Source: an uncultured Eubacteriales bacterium (GTDB lineage: Bacteria; Bacillota_A; Clostridia; Oscillospirales; Oscillospiraceae). Taken from it: 14,792 bases of DNA. Position 1 is the stretch's first letter; each line of letters starts with the position of its first letter. The translations under genes were made by a program, and so were the position numbers. Below, one piece after another: positions 8,644 to 14,792 of the stretch. The stretch is taken from positions 1 to 14,792 of the forward strand of contig CATIYU010000067.1 of the NCBI GenBank assembly GCA_949739085.1, given 5' to 3'. Below the pieces are notes generated by a model. That model had not been told where the DNA came from and did no database searches. It was given only the letters and a program-made list of their open reading frames with translations.

Positions 8644-9783
8644 ATGAAACACATCAACTTCGTAAGACGGCTGGCATCCCTGGCGCTGGCCCTGGTTCTG
8701 GCGGCTTCCCTGGCCCCGGCGGCCCTGGCTGCTGGCGGCCTGTCGAAGGAACGGGAGTACCCCGGCTTCTCCGATGTGCAGGAGAGCGACTGGTTTTACA
8801 CCGACGTGCGCGGCGCCTATGAGCTGGGCCTGATCAACGGCAGCGGCGAGGGAATCTTCAATCCCAAGGGCCAGCTCACCCTGGCGGAGGCCATCACCAT
8901 GGCGGTCAACGTGTGCGCCAAGTACTACGGCGACAACTTTACCCCCGGCGGCAGCCCCTGGTACACCAACGCCGTGACCTATGCTGAGGAGGTCAATATC
9001 ATCTCTTCCGGCATGTATTCCGATTTCAACAAGCCCGCCACCCGCTCTGACGTGGCCCGCATGTTCGCCAACAGCCTCAACGGCAGCGACCTGGGCCGCA
9101 TCAACCGCATCGCCTGGATTCCCGATGTGAACCCCGCTACGCCCTACTGGGAGTACATCTACGTGCTCTATAACGCTGGCGTGCTGGCAGGCGACGCCTC
9201 GGGCAACTTCCGCCCTGACGACACCATCACCCGTGCGGAGGCCGCCGCCATCCTCAACCGGGTCGCCCTCCCTGAAAAGCGGCTGAACTACTCCCTCACC
9301 ACCAAGGCCCCCGGCCAGCTGCTCCAGTCCGCCGATGGCAGCTTCACCCTCAACGTCCCCCAGAACCCGGCCTGGACCACCCAGAACAATGGGATCGAGG
9401 ATGAGGGCCACTGCTCCGTATACCTCGCCATGTCCGACGGCACCGCCACCTTCCAGGTGGACGCTTTCAGCAAGAGCGTGTATAAATCCAGCGACCTAGC
9501 GGCCATTGCCCAGGGCGACGCGGAGTACCTGGAGCAGGAATGGGAGATGCACGGCGTCATCGACGAGGACGGCATCTACGGCAGCTGGACCCGCGGCCTG
9601 GACGGCTACTCCTTCGACTACACCTGGACCACCGAGTCCGGCTATGAAGTCACCGGCCGCTACTCTTGTGTGGAAAACGGCGAGTACTTCTTCACCATTT
9701 GGCAGGAGTACCTCTCCGACTGCTCCGACGAGACCTATTACGGCCTGAAGAGCCTGCTGATGAGCTTTGACATGGCGGTTTAA
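8644..9783 (+). CDS. Secreted S-layer homology (SLH) domain protein
   Basis: Exported protein of 379 residues, probably held non-covalently on cell-wall polysaccharide by its SLH domains. The signal peptide covers about residues 1-32 (MKHINFVRRLASLALALVLA, then ending PAALAA). Three SLH modules follow: FSDVQESDWFYTDVRGAYEL with NPKGQLTLAEAITMAV; a degenerate second with SPWYTNAVTYAEEVNIISSG and KPATRSDVARMFAN; and IPDVNPATPYWEYIYVLYNA with FRPDDTITRAEAAAILNRV. The last 165 residues (SADGSFTLNVPQNPAWTTQN onward) are an unrecognised, Tyr/Asp/Glu-rich, probably beta-rich domain. The ATG at 8644 follows GGAAGGAAAGG (8625-8635) and starts the signal peptide; a TTG at 8605 would add an unlikely 13-residue extension. 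It is a monocistronic unit with its own promoter and terminator. Confidence 0.9.
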   Translation: MKHINFVRRLASLALALVLAASLAPAALAAGGLSKEREYPGFSDVQESDWFYTDVRGAYELGLINGSGEGIFNPKGQLTLAEAITMAVNVCAKYYGDNFTPGGSPWYTNAVTYAEEVNIISSGMYSDFNKPATRSDVARMFANSLNGSDLGRINRIAWIPDVNPATPYWEYIYVLYNAGVLAGDASGNFRPDDTITRAEAAAILNRVALPEKRLNYSLTTKAPGQLLQSADGSFTLNVPQNPAWTTQNNGIEDEGHCSVYLAMSDGTATFQVDAFSKSVYKSSDLAAIAQGDAEYLEQEWEMHGVIDEDGIYGSWTRGLDGYSFDYTWTTESGYEVTGRYSCVENGEYFFTIWQEYLSDCSDETYYGLKSLLMSFDMAV

Positions 9784-9795
9784 TCCCTATATGAG

Positions 9796-9839
9796 CACCG
9801 GCTGCTTCCAGAGCGAATCTGGAGGCAGCCGGTGTTTTT
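9796..9839 (+). terminator. Rho-independent terminator after the SLH-protein gene
   Basis: 17-bp stem (9796-9812 with 9818-9834; one G-U pair), loop GCGAA, then TTTTT (9835-9839). There is no A-run on the left side, so it probably works only for the plus strand. Confidence 0.95.
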
Positions 9840-9848
9840 CCGGCGGCG

Positions 9849-10676
9849 CTACCGGTTTTTCTTACGGTACTCCATGGGGCTCACCCCCTCCACCCGGCGG
9901 AAGCATTGGGAAAAGTAGCTCAGGGAGGAGAAGCCCAGCATCTGGGAGATGAGGGAGAGGGTGTGGTCGGTCTCCCGCAGCAGGAACCGGCTCTCCTCAA
10001 TGCGCCGGGAGATGAGGTAGTTGATGGGGGAGGTGCCGAACTCGGCCCGGAAAGCGTGGGCCAGGTAGTATTTGTTCAGGTGGGCCAGCTGCGCCAGCTG
10101 GTCCAGGGTCAGGTTTTCCTTAAAATGGTTGTCTATGTACCGCCGGACCAGCTCGCACTCCCGGCTGGACCGGGAGGCAGCGGTCTCGCCGGAGAAGGAG
10201 AGATCCTTCTGCCGTCCCAGCAGCACCAGCGCCACCTCCAGCAGGCTGTGGCACACCTCCTCGTGGCCTGGCAGCGCCTCATAGGACTCCTGGAGCATCA
10301 GGTTCAGGCAGCTGGCCAGCTCCTTCCAGCCGGTGTGGATGTGGAGCATACTGTACCCATCCGCCCCAGCGATGGCCTCCAGGCCCTCCACCCCCAGGAC
10401 GATGTACATAAGGGGGCTGTCGGCCTGGCTAAGCTCGGTATGGAGAACGTTGGCGTTGACGAAAATCATGTCGTGGATAGCCACCGGGATGTCCTCATAC
10501 TGGGTGCGGAAGCGTCCGTGGCCGTCGGTGATGAAAAAGAGCTCGGCGCAGCTGTGGGTGTGAAGATTGGAGTTCCACTCCTGGGAATACCGGGCCTGGG
10601 CAATATAGTTCAGCCGCAGGGCTCCGCGCCCCTCCCCTGCGGCCGCTTTGGAAAAGCTGTGCTGGTAGTTGCTCAT
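9849..10676 (-). CDS. AraC-family transcriptional regulator (cupin plus HTH)
   Basis: Predicted sugar-responsive regulator of 275 residues. The N-terminal half is an AraC-type cupin with LHTHSCAELFFITDGHGRFR and FVNANVLHTEL, the likely effector-binding pocket. The C-terminal 100 residues contain two helix-turn-helix motifs, LTLDQLAQLAHLNKYYLAHA followed by FRAEFGTSP, and LSLISQMLGFSSLSYFSQCF with a terminal VSPMEYRK. The ATG at 10676-10674 has GGGGAGG (complement of 10685-10691) 8 bases upstream; an in-frame TTG at 10700 is less likely. It is divergent from the transporter operon, the classic arrangement for a local activator of carbohydrate genes. The ligand is unknown; a galactosyl-disaccharide is plausible from context. 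Confidence 0.93.
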   Translation of the reverse strand: MSNYQHSFSKAAAGEGRGALRLNYIAQARYSQEWNSNLHTHSCAELFFITDGHGRFRTQYEDIPVAIHDMIFVNANVLHTELSQADSPLMYIVLGVEGLEAIAGADGYSMLHIHTGWKELASCLNLMLQESYEALPGHEEVCHSLLEVALVLLGRQKDLSFSGETAASRSSRECELVRRYIDNHFKENLTLDQLAQLAHLNKYYLAHAFRAEFGTSPINYLISRRIEESRFLLRETDHTLSLISQMLGFSSLSYFSQCFRRVEGVSPMEYRKKNR

Positions 10677-10737
10677 AAGGCGTGCCTCCCCGCTGCGCAA
10701 TTTAACAAAAAAATTGGTTCCCCCGTTCCATGGGCTG

Positions 10738-10766
10738 ATTATACACGATACCGGTCAATTGTGCAA
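10738..10766 (-). promoter_or_regulatory. Sigma-A promoter for the araC-family gene
   Basis: On the minus strand: TTGCAC (10766-10761), 17 bases, consensus TATAAT (10743-10738). The expected start near 10731 gives a leader of about 55 bases. Confidence 0.88.
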
Positions 10767-10839
10767 CTCCCCGAAGCCAGAGGAAGCTTTCTTCCATATT
10801 TTGAGGAATATCGCCCATACCGGGGCGGACCTCTGGAAG

Positions 10840-10893
10840 TAAATTGCCGATGATTTCCCCGCGAAGGTTTTCCGATTCTGATAAATTTGCCGA
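10840..10893 (+). promoter_or_regulatory. Candidate AraC operator repeats
   Basis: TAAATTGCCGA (10840-10850) and TAAATTTGCCGA (10882-10893) are direct repeats 42 bases apart, about four helical turns, in the gap between the divergent promoters. A third match, TAAATTGC, lies on the minus strand at 10704-10697 in the araC leader. Binding by the neighbouring regulator is inference. Confidence 0.4.
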
Positions 10894-10920
10894 AATACAA
10901 AAAAGCAATATTTATAAAGA

Positions 10921-10945
10921 AATCCGCAAGAAGCGGATTGTTTTT
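10921..10945 (+). other. Terminator-like dyad at the -35 of the transporter promoter
   Basis: AATCCGC (10921-10927) and GCGGATT (10933-10939) flank AAGAA, followed by GTTTTT. As RNA it would be a rho-independent terminator hairpin. As DNA it is a near-perfect operator whose right arm touches the proposed -35. No gene ends just upstream on this strand. Confidence 0.6.
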
Positions 10946-10967
10946 CCTCCCCCACCCCATATATACT
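10938..10967 (+). promoter_or_regulatory. Promoter for the transporter operon
   Basis: TTGTTT (10938-10943), 18 bases, TATACT (10962-10967). The -35 is weak, which suits an activator-dependent promoter. The expected start near 10974 leaves a leader of about 60 bases. Confidence 0.65.
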
Positions 10968-11032
10968 ACTATTTGTAAAGCTGGTCTCCAGATTGGCGGG
11001 GCCAGCGCCCAAATTGATAGGAGGATTAGACA

Positions 11033-12394
11033 ATGAATCTGAGGAAGACCTTTAGCTTGCTGCTTGCGCTGGTCCTGTCTCTGTCCCTGCTGGCCGGCTG
11101 CGGCGGCGGCGGCAACAACACGCCTGACAACAGCCAGTCCGGCGGCAACAACCAGTCCAGCGGCGACGACAAACAGCCCGATGACAGCCAGTCCAACGGC
11201 GGCAAGCAGTATGAGGGCGTGGAGCTGACCATGTGGTCCATGTGGACCTCCGAGGAGGCCCAGGCCCAGGTCATCAAGGAAGCGGCCGCCGCCTTTGAGG
11301 AGCAGACCGGCGCCAAGATCAACATTGAGTGGAAGGGCCGCGACATCAACCAGGTCCTCTCCGCGTCCTTGGAGTCCGGCGAGAAGTTCGACATCTTTGA
11401 GGACGACTACACCCGGATCGCCCAGCAGTACGTCAAGTATACATACGACCTGACCGACATGGCTGCCGCCGTCAACTACGACAGCTTCAGCTATGCCTGC
11501 CTCAACAACCAGGCCATTACCTGGGTGGGCGATACCCTCAGCAAGGACGGCGAGGAGGTTCCCGGCTTCCTCAACTCCATCGTGGAGCAGCCCCAGGTGG
11601 GCGGCGTCTTCTACGACAAGGATGCCTTTGAGAATGCCGGCATCACCGCCGAGCCCAAGACCTGGTCCGAGTTCCTGGATGCATGCCAGAAGCTGAAGGA
11701 CGCCGGTGTCGGCCCCATCGCGCAGGACTCCGCCTACTGTGACTTCGCCTTCTATCACCAGCTGGTCCGCCACCTGGGCGAGGAGAAGATCAAAGAGCTG
11801 GCTATGAACGGCGGCTGGTCCGGCACCGCCGCTGAGGCCGCCGCTCAGGAGATCATCGACCTGGTGAACAGCGGCTATCTGGTCGACGGCGCCCCCGACG
11901 AGTACCCCAGCAGCCAGAACAAGATCGGCTTTGGCATGGCCGCTATGGTGGTCTGCGCCAACTATGTCACCACCGAAGTCAACACCACCACCGGCACCGA
12001 GATCAACTGGGGCCTCTTCAACTATCCCGCCGTGGACGGCGGCGCGGAGAATGCCGCCGCTTACGCCGGCGCCAACTCCCTGGCCATCACCTCCTACTGC
12101 GAGAACGCCCAGGCCGCTTTTGACTTCATCATCTTCCTGACCACCGGTGAGTTCGACCAGAAGATGGCCGACACCGCCAACCAGATCCCGGCAGACACCC
12201 GCAACACCGCCCCCGCCAGCCTCACCGGCACCATCGAGACCCTCCAGTCCGCCGACAAGCCCATGAGCTGGTGCGCCGCTGTGGACGCCAACAGTGACCT
12301 GAAGACCAGCTTCAAGTCCATGTTCACGGAGATCTTCGAGGGCAAGTACGCCTCCGGCGCCGACTTCTGCAAAGCTCTGGACGCCCTGTATTAA
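11033..12394 (+). CDS. Sugar ABC transporter substrate-binding lipoprotein
   Basis: Extracellular sugar-binding component of a CUT1-type ABC importer, 453 residues. The signal peptide has lipobox LLAGC with Cys23 lipidated. Residues 24-58 are a Gly/Asn/Ser/Gln/Asp-rich flexible linker. The mature domain starts with VELTMWSMWTSEEAQAQVIK and continues with AAAAFEEQTGAKINIEWKG, the usual first strand-helix of family-1 binding proteins; later blocks include FYDKDAFENAGI followed by PKTWSEFLDACQKLKDAG. The TAGGAGG Shine-Dalgarno supports the ATG. It is the first gene of an operon with two permeases and a GH112 phosphorylase, which suggests a galactosyl-N-acetylhexosamine ligand, as for the binding protein of bifidobacterial lacto-N-biose uptake. 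The exact ligand cannot be read from sequence. Confidence 0.92.
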   Translation: MNLRKTFSLLLALVLSLSLLAGCGGGGNNTPDNSQSGGNNQSSGDDKQPDDSQSNGGKQYEGVELTMWSMWTSEEAQAQVIKEAAAAFEEQTGAKINIEWKGRDINQVLSASLESGEKFDIFEDDYTRIAQQYVKYTYDLTDMAAAVNYDSFSYACLNNQAITWVGDTLSKDGEEVPGFLNSIVEQPQVGGVFYDKDAFENAGITAEPKTWSEFLDACQKLKDAGVGPIAQDSAYCDFAFYHQLVRHLGEEKIKELAMNGGWSGTAAEAAAQEIIDLVNSGYLVDGAPDEYPSSQNKIGFGMAAMVVCANYVTTEVNTTTGTEINWGLFNYPAVDGGAENAAAYAGANSLAITSYCENAQAAFDFIIFLTTGEFDQKMADTANQIPADTRNTAPASLTGTIETLQSADKPMSWCAAVDANSDLKTSFKSMFTEIFEGKYASGADFCKALDALY

Positions 12395-12404
12395 GCAATA
12401 ACCC

Positions 12405-12432
12405 GGCAGGCGGCGCTCCATCGCCGCCTGCC
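12405..12432 (+). other. Intercistronic hairpin between binding protein and permease genes
   Basis: Perfect 11-bp GC-rich stem GGCAGGCGGCG (12405-12415) with CGCCGCCTGCC (12422-12432), loop CTCCAT, followed by CTTCTTAT. It is probably an mRNA stabiliser and/or partial terminator that keeps binding-protein transcript above permease transcript, as seen in many binding-protein-dependent transport operons. Confidence 0.8.
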
Positions 12433-12464
12433 CTTCTTATATCCAAATTAGGAGGGAGAAGAAA

Positions 12465-13358
12465 ATGAAGAAAAACAGAGCCATGATCTTCTGGTTCTGC
12501 CTGCCCGCCGTGCTGTCTCTGCTCATCATGTTCGTCTACCCCGTGTGCCGCACGGTGCTGATGAGCTTCTTCCAGGTGGAGAGCCTCACGGCGGGAGGGG
12601 GGGGTTGGAGCTTCAACGGGCTGGACAACTACGCCAAAATCTTCGGCAGCCAGACCTTCCGCACCTCTATGAGCAACATGCTCCTCATCTGGCTGGTGGG
12701 CGGCCTCATCACCCTGGTGCTGGCCATGCTGATGGCCGTGGTGATCACCAGCGGCATCCGGGGCAAAAAGTTCTTCCGGGCCGCCATCTATATGCCCAAC
12801 ATCATCAGCGCCGTGGCCCTGGCCACCATGTGGATTCAGTACATCTTCCAGTATGACTACGGCCTTTTGAACTCCGTCGTGCAGGCGCTGGGCCTGGAGC
12901 GCATCAAGTGGATGGGCAGCGACCTGAAATTCTGGGCTTTGACCATCTCCTACACTTTTGGCAGCGTGGGCTACTACATGCTCATCTATATCAGCGGCAT
13001 CGAGGGCATCCCCCAGGACCTCTACGAGGCCGCCACGCTGGACGGGGCCAGCAAGGTCCACCAGTTCACCCGCATCACCCTGCCCTTGCTGAAAAACGTT
13101 ATCAAAACCTCCATCACCTTCTGGAGCATCAACGCCACCACCTTCTTCCTCTGGTCGAAGATGTTCTCCCCCATCGACACCGAGGAGTCCACGATCGTGC
13201 CGGTCATCTACCTCTACGACATGGTCTTCGGCGGAAAGGGCGTCATCACCCGGGATGCCGGGGCGGGCGCGGCGGTAGGCGTTGTGCTGACACTGCTCAT
13301 TATCGCCGTGTACGCCGTCACCAACCGGCTCTTCAAAAACACGGATCTGGAATACTAA
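12465..13358 (+). CDS. Sugar ABC transporter permease, MalF/UgpA type
   Basis: Integral membrane permease of 297 residues with about six transmembrane helices, the first at about residues 5-25 (MIFWFCLPAVLSLLIMFVYP). The cytoplasmic EAA loop, which docks the ATPase, is EAATLDGASKVHQFTRITLP at roughly residues 188-207 and fits the consensus EAA---DGA---------I-LP. The short periplasmic stretch FNGLDNYAKIFGSQTFRTSM is typical of the UgpA/LacF group. AGGAGGGAG precedes the ATG by a few bases. It is 15 bases from the second permease, with which it should form a heterodimeric channel. Confidence 0.94.
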   Translation: MKKNRAMIFWFCLPAVLSLLIMFVYPVCRTVLMSFFQVESLTAGGGGWSFNGLDNYAKIFGSQTFRTSMSNMLLIWLVGGLITLVLAMLMAVVITSGIRGKKFFRAAIYMPNIISAVALATMWIQYIFQYDYGLLNSVVQALGLERIKWMGSDLKFWALTISYTFGSVGYYMLIYISGIEGIPQDLYEAATLDGASKVHQFTRITLPLLKNVIKTSITFWSINATTFFLWSKMFSPIDTEESTIVPVIYLYDMVFGGKGVITRDAGAGAAVGVVLTLLIIAVYAVTNRLFKNTDLEY

Positions 13359-13373
13359 GGGAGGAGAAACGAA

Positions 13374-14219
13374 ATGGGAAATATCAACTGGAAAAAAGAA
13401 GCCCGGATGCTGCCCGGCTATATCATCGTAGTGGCCTGGGTGGCCTTCACGGCCGTCATGATTTTCTGGATTCTGGGGGCCAGCCTCTCCACCTCCCGGG
13501 AGATCTACTCCGGCAGCGTGTTCAAATTTGAGAGCGGGTTCCACTGGGAGAACTACGCCACCGCCTGGCAGATGCAGAATGTGTCCGTGTTCTTCGGCAA
13601 CTCCCTGCTTTACTCCATCATCTCCTGCGCGGGGGTGCTGGCCATCTCCGCCCCCGCGGCCTACGTTCTCTCCCGCTGGCAGTTCCGGGGCGGCCTGGCC
13701 CTGCGCCTGGGCCTGGTCATCGCCATGAGCGTGCCCATCATCATGGTCATCATGCCCATCTACTCCCTGGCGGTGCAGTGGGGCGTGAAGGGGCGGCTCC
13801 TGCTCATTGTGCTCTATATCATGATGCGGGTACCCTACACCACCATCTATTTGCTGGATTTCTTCTCCACCCTCTCCCGCTCCTACGAGGAGGCGGCCTA
13901 TCTGGACGGATGCAGCGGCCCGAACACCTTCCTGCGCATTATGCTGCCCCTGGTACAGCCGGCGGTGGTGACAGTCACCATCTTCAACTTCATGTCCGTA
14001 TGGAACGAGTTCTTCATGGCCCTTATCTTCACCTCCAGCGAGAGCATGACCCCCGTTGGCGTGGGCCTTCTGAACATCATAAATTCTATGAAATATACCG
14101 GCAACTATGGCGGCATGTTCGCCGCAGTCATCATCGTCTTTCTGCCCACCTTCCTGCTGTACATCTTTTTATCCGAGAAGATTATTGCCGGCGTCACGGG
14201 CGGCGGCGTGAAGGGCTGA
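13374..14219 (+). CDS. Sugar ABC transporter permease, MalG/UgpE type
   Basis: Second membrane subunit of the importer, 281 residues. The N-terminal helix spans about residues 13-36, followed by the family loop FHWENYATAWQMQNVSVFFG and NSLLYSIISCAGVLAISAPA. The EAA loop is EEAAYLDGCSGPNTFLRIML, followed by PLVQPA, with Cys in place of the usual Ala after Asp-Gly. The C-terminal helix is followed by SEKIIAGVTGGGVKG, the standard UgpE-type end. The GGGAGGAG Shine-Dalgarno is in the 15-base gap after the first permease. No ATP-binding subunit gene lies in the window, so a shared MsmK/UgpC-like ATPase is expected elsewhere. Confidence 0.94.
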   Translation: MGNINWKKEARMLPGYIIVVAWVAFTAVMIFWILGASLSTSREIYSGSVFKFESGFHWENYATAWQMQNVSVFFGNSLLYSIISCAGVLAISAPAAYVLSRWQFRGGLALRLGLVIAMSVPIIMVIMPIYSLAVQWGVKGRLLLIVLYIMMRVPYTTIYLLDFFSTLSRSYEEAAYLDGCSGPNTFLRIMLPLVQPAVVTVTIFNFMSVWNEFFMALIFTSSESMTPVGVGLLNIINSMKYTGNYGGMFAAVIIVFLPTFLLYIFLSEKIIAGVTGGGVKG

Positions 14220-14238
14220 GCCCATCTGGAGGAAACCT

Positions 14239-14792
14239 ATGGAAAAGGAATTGACAACCGGCCGCGTCACCATCCCCACGGATGTGGACGTGGTCCCCGA
14301 GACCCTGGAAATTCTCCGGCGCTGGGGCGCCGACGCCATCCGGGACTGCGACGGCGCCGAGTACCCCCCGGAGCTGCGGAGCGTGGACGCAAAAGTCTAC
14401 TCCACCTACTACACCACCCGCAAGGACAACGCCTGGGCCAAGGCCAACCCCGACGAAGTCCAGCAGTGCTACATTATGACCGGCTTCCACACCGCTGTTG
14501 GCGGCCCTCTCTCCATCCCCCTCATGCAGGGGGTCAGCCCCGAGCTGATGGAGGTCAACACCCGGGACGACAGGAGGCGCTGGTGGGAGGTCATGGACCG
14601 CACCGCCGGGACCCCCCTGCCCCCCGACGCCTGGCAGTACGACGAGGCGTCCGGCTGCGTCACCATCGCCGCCCCGGAGGCGTTTCACGACTATACCGTC
14701 AGCTTCCTAGCCTACCTCATCTGGGACCCGGTCCACATGTACAACGCCGTTACCAACGGCTGGACCAACTTTGAGCACCAAATCACCTTCGA
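14239..14792 (+). CDS. gnpA: GH112 1,3-beta-galactosyl-N-acetylhexosamine phosphorylase, 3' truncated
   Basis: Start of a cytoplasmic phosphorylase that splits galacto-N-biose or lacto-N-biose with phosphate to galactose-1-phosphate plus GalNAc or GlcNAc. The frame runs 184 codons to the window end without a stop; family members have about 700-750 residues. Conserved blocks are GRVTIPTDVDVVPETLEILR, WGADAIRDCDG (29-39), YYTTRKDNAWAKANPDEVQQ, RRWWEVMDRTAG, and YTVSFLAYLIWDPVHMYNAV followed by TNGW. The catalytic Asp lies beyond the window. ATG 14239 has CTGGAGGAAA upstream, 19 bases after the permease stop, so it is the fourth operon gene. Related GH112 enzymes act on galactosyl-1,4-rhamnose, so the acceptor sugar is not fully certain. 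Confidence 0.9.
   Translation, partial: MEKELTTGRVTIPTDVDVVPETLEILRRWGADAIRDCDGAEYPPELRSVDAKVYSTYYTTRKDNAWAKANPDEVQQCYIMTGFHTAVGGPLSIPLMQGVSPELMEVNTRDDRRRWWEVMDRTAGTPLPPDAWQYDEASGCVTIAAPEAFHDYTVSFLAYLIWDPVHMYNAVTNGWTNFEHQITF

Larger units (their letters stand above)
10677..11032. other. Divergent regulatory region between araC and the transporter operon
   Basis: No gene lies in these 356 bases, and the region is AT-richer than its surroundings. It holds the araC promoter (left), the solute-binding-protein promoter (right), a dyad abutting the latter, and TAAATTGC-type repeats. Other symmetry seen: CCAGAGG (10777-10783) with CCTCTGG (10830-10836), and ATATT/AATAT around 10795-10810. GGAGG before 11033 is the solute-binding-protein Shine-Dalgarno. 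Confidence 0.8.

Noticed and set aside
10739..12421. 560-codon open frame on the minus strand opposite the binding-protein gene
   Set aside because: It is a shadow produced by GC-rich third positions. The plus frame has a signal peptide, lipobox, Shine-Dalgarno and family blocks, while the minus product is low-complexity Gly/Val/Leu.
12324..13544. 406-codon minus-strand frame opposite the first permease
   Set aside because: The product is His/Asp/Gly-rich with no domain, and lies over a clear permease with an EAA loop.

Overview
The window is GC-rich and gene-dense. It reads as chromosomal DNA from a spore-forming member of the Clostridia, most like gut Oscillospiraceae such as the Flavonifractor/Lawsonibacter group. 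That placement is inference. It rests on a Firmicutes-type F1 ATPase gene order, a hup-rqcP-yabP-yabQ-divIC sporulation/division cluster, strong Shine-Dalgarno sites throughout, an S-layer-homology protein, and a sugar cassette ending in a GH112 phosphorylase. No RNA genes, insertion sequences, prophage genes or CRISPR arrays were seen.

Layout. (1) 2-3798: the 3' end of an ATP synthase operon, atpA (5' truncated), atpG, atpD, atpC, tightly packed with overlapping stop/start codons. (2) 3864-5744: hup (HU), rqcP, yabP and a single open frame joining yabQ to divIC, closed by a hairpin. hup has its own sigma-A-like promoter, and yabP has a possible sigma-E-like one. (3) 5749-6529: an MgtC/SapB-family membrane protein with a strong promoter. 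It is convergent, across a bidirectional terminator, with (4) 6580-7621 on the minus strand: a lipoprotein with collagen-like Gly-X-Y repeats, preceded by trxA with its own promoter. (5) 7721-8497: an N-acetylmuramoyl-L-alanine amidase-like protein with an SH3b domain, no signal peptide and an altered metal-binding motif. (6) 8532-9839: a secreted SLH-domain protein with an unrecognised C-terminal half. (7) 9849-14792: an AraC-family regulator (minus) divergent from a carbohydrate cassette of lipoprotein solute-binding protein, two permeases and the start of a GH112 galactosyl-N-acetylhexosamine phosphorylase cut by the window end. The GH112 gene has no stop codon inside the window.

How the genes work together. 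The carbohydrate cassette suggests import of a galactosyl-disaccharide, plausibly galacto-N-biose or lacto-N-biose from mucin or milk glycans, followed by intracellular phosphorolysis and control by the divergent AraC protein. No ABC ATPase is encoded, so a shared ATPase elsewhere is likely. The yab/div segment couples spore coat or cortex assembly with the septum protein DivIC.

The most notable observations are the YabQ-DivIC fused frame with a strong internal start, the amidase lacking the usual first zinc-binding His motif, the collagen-like lipoprotein, and repeated TAAATTGC-type elements between the divergent araC and transporter promoters.
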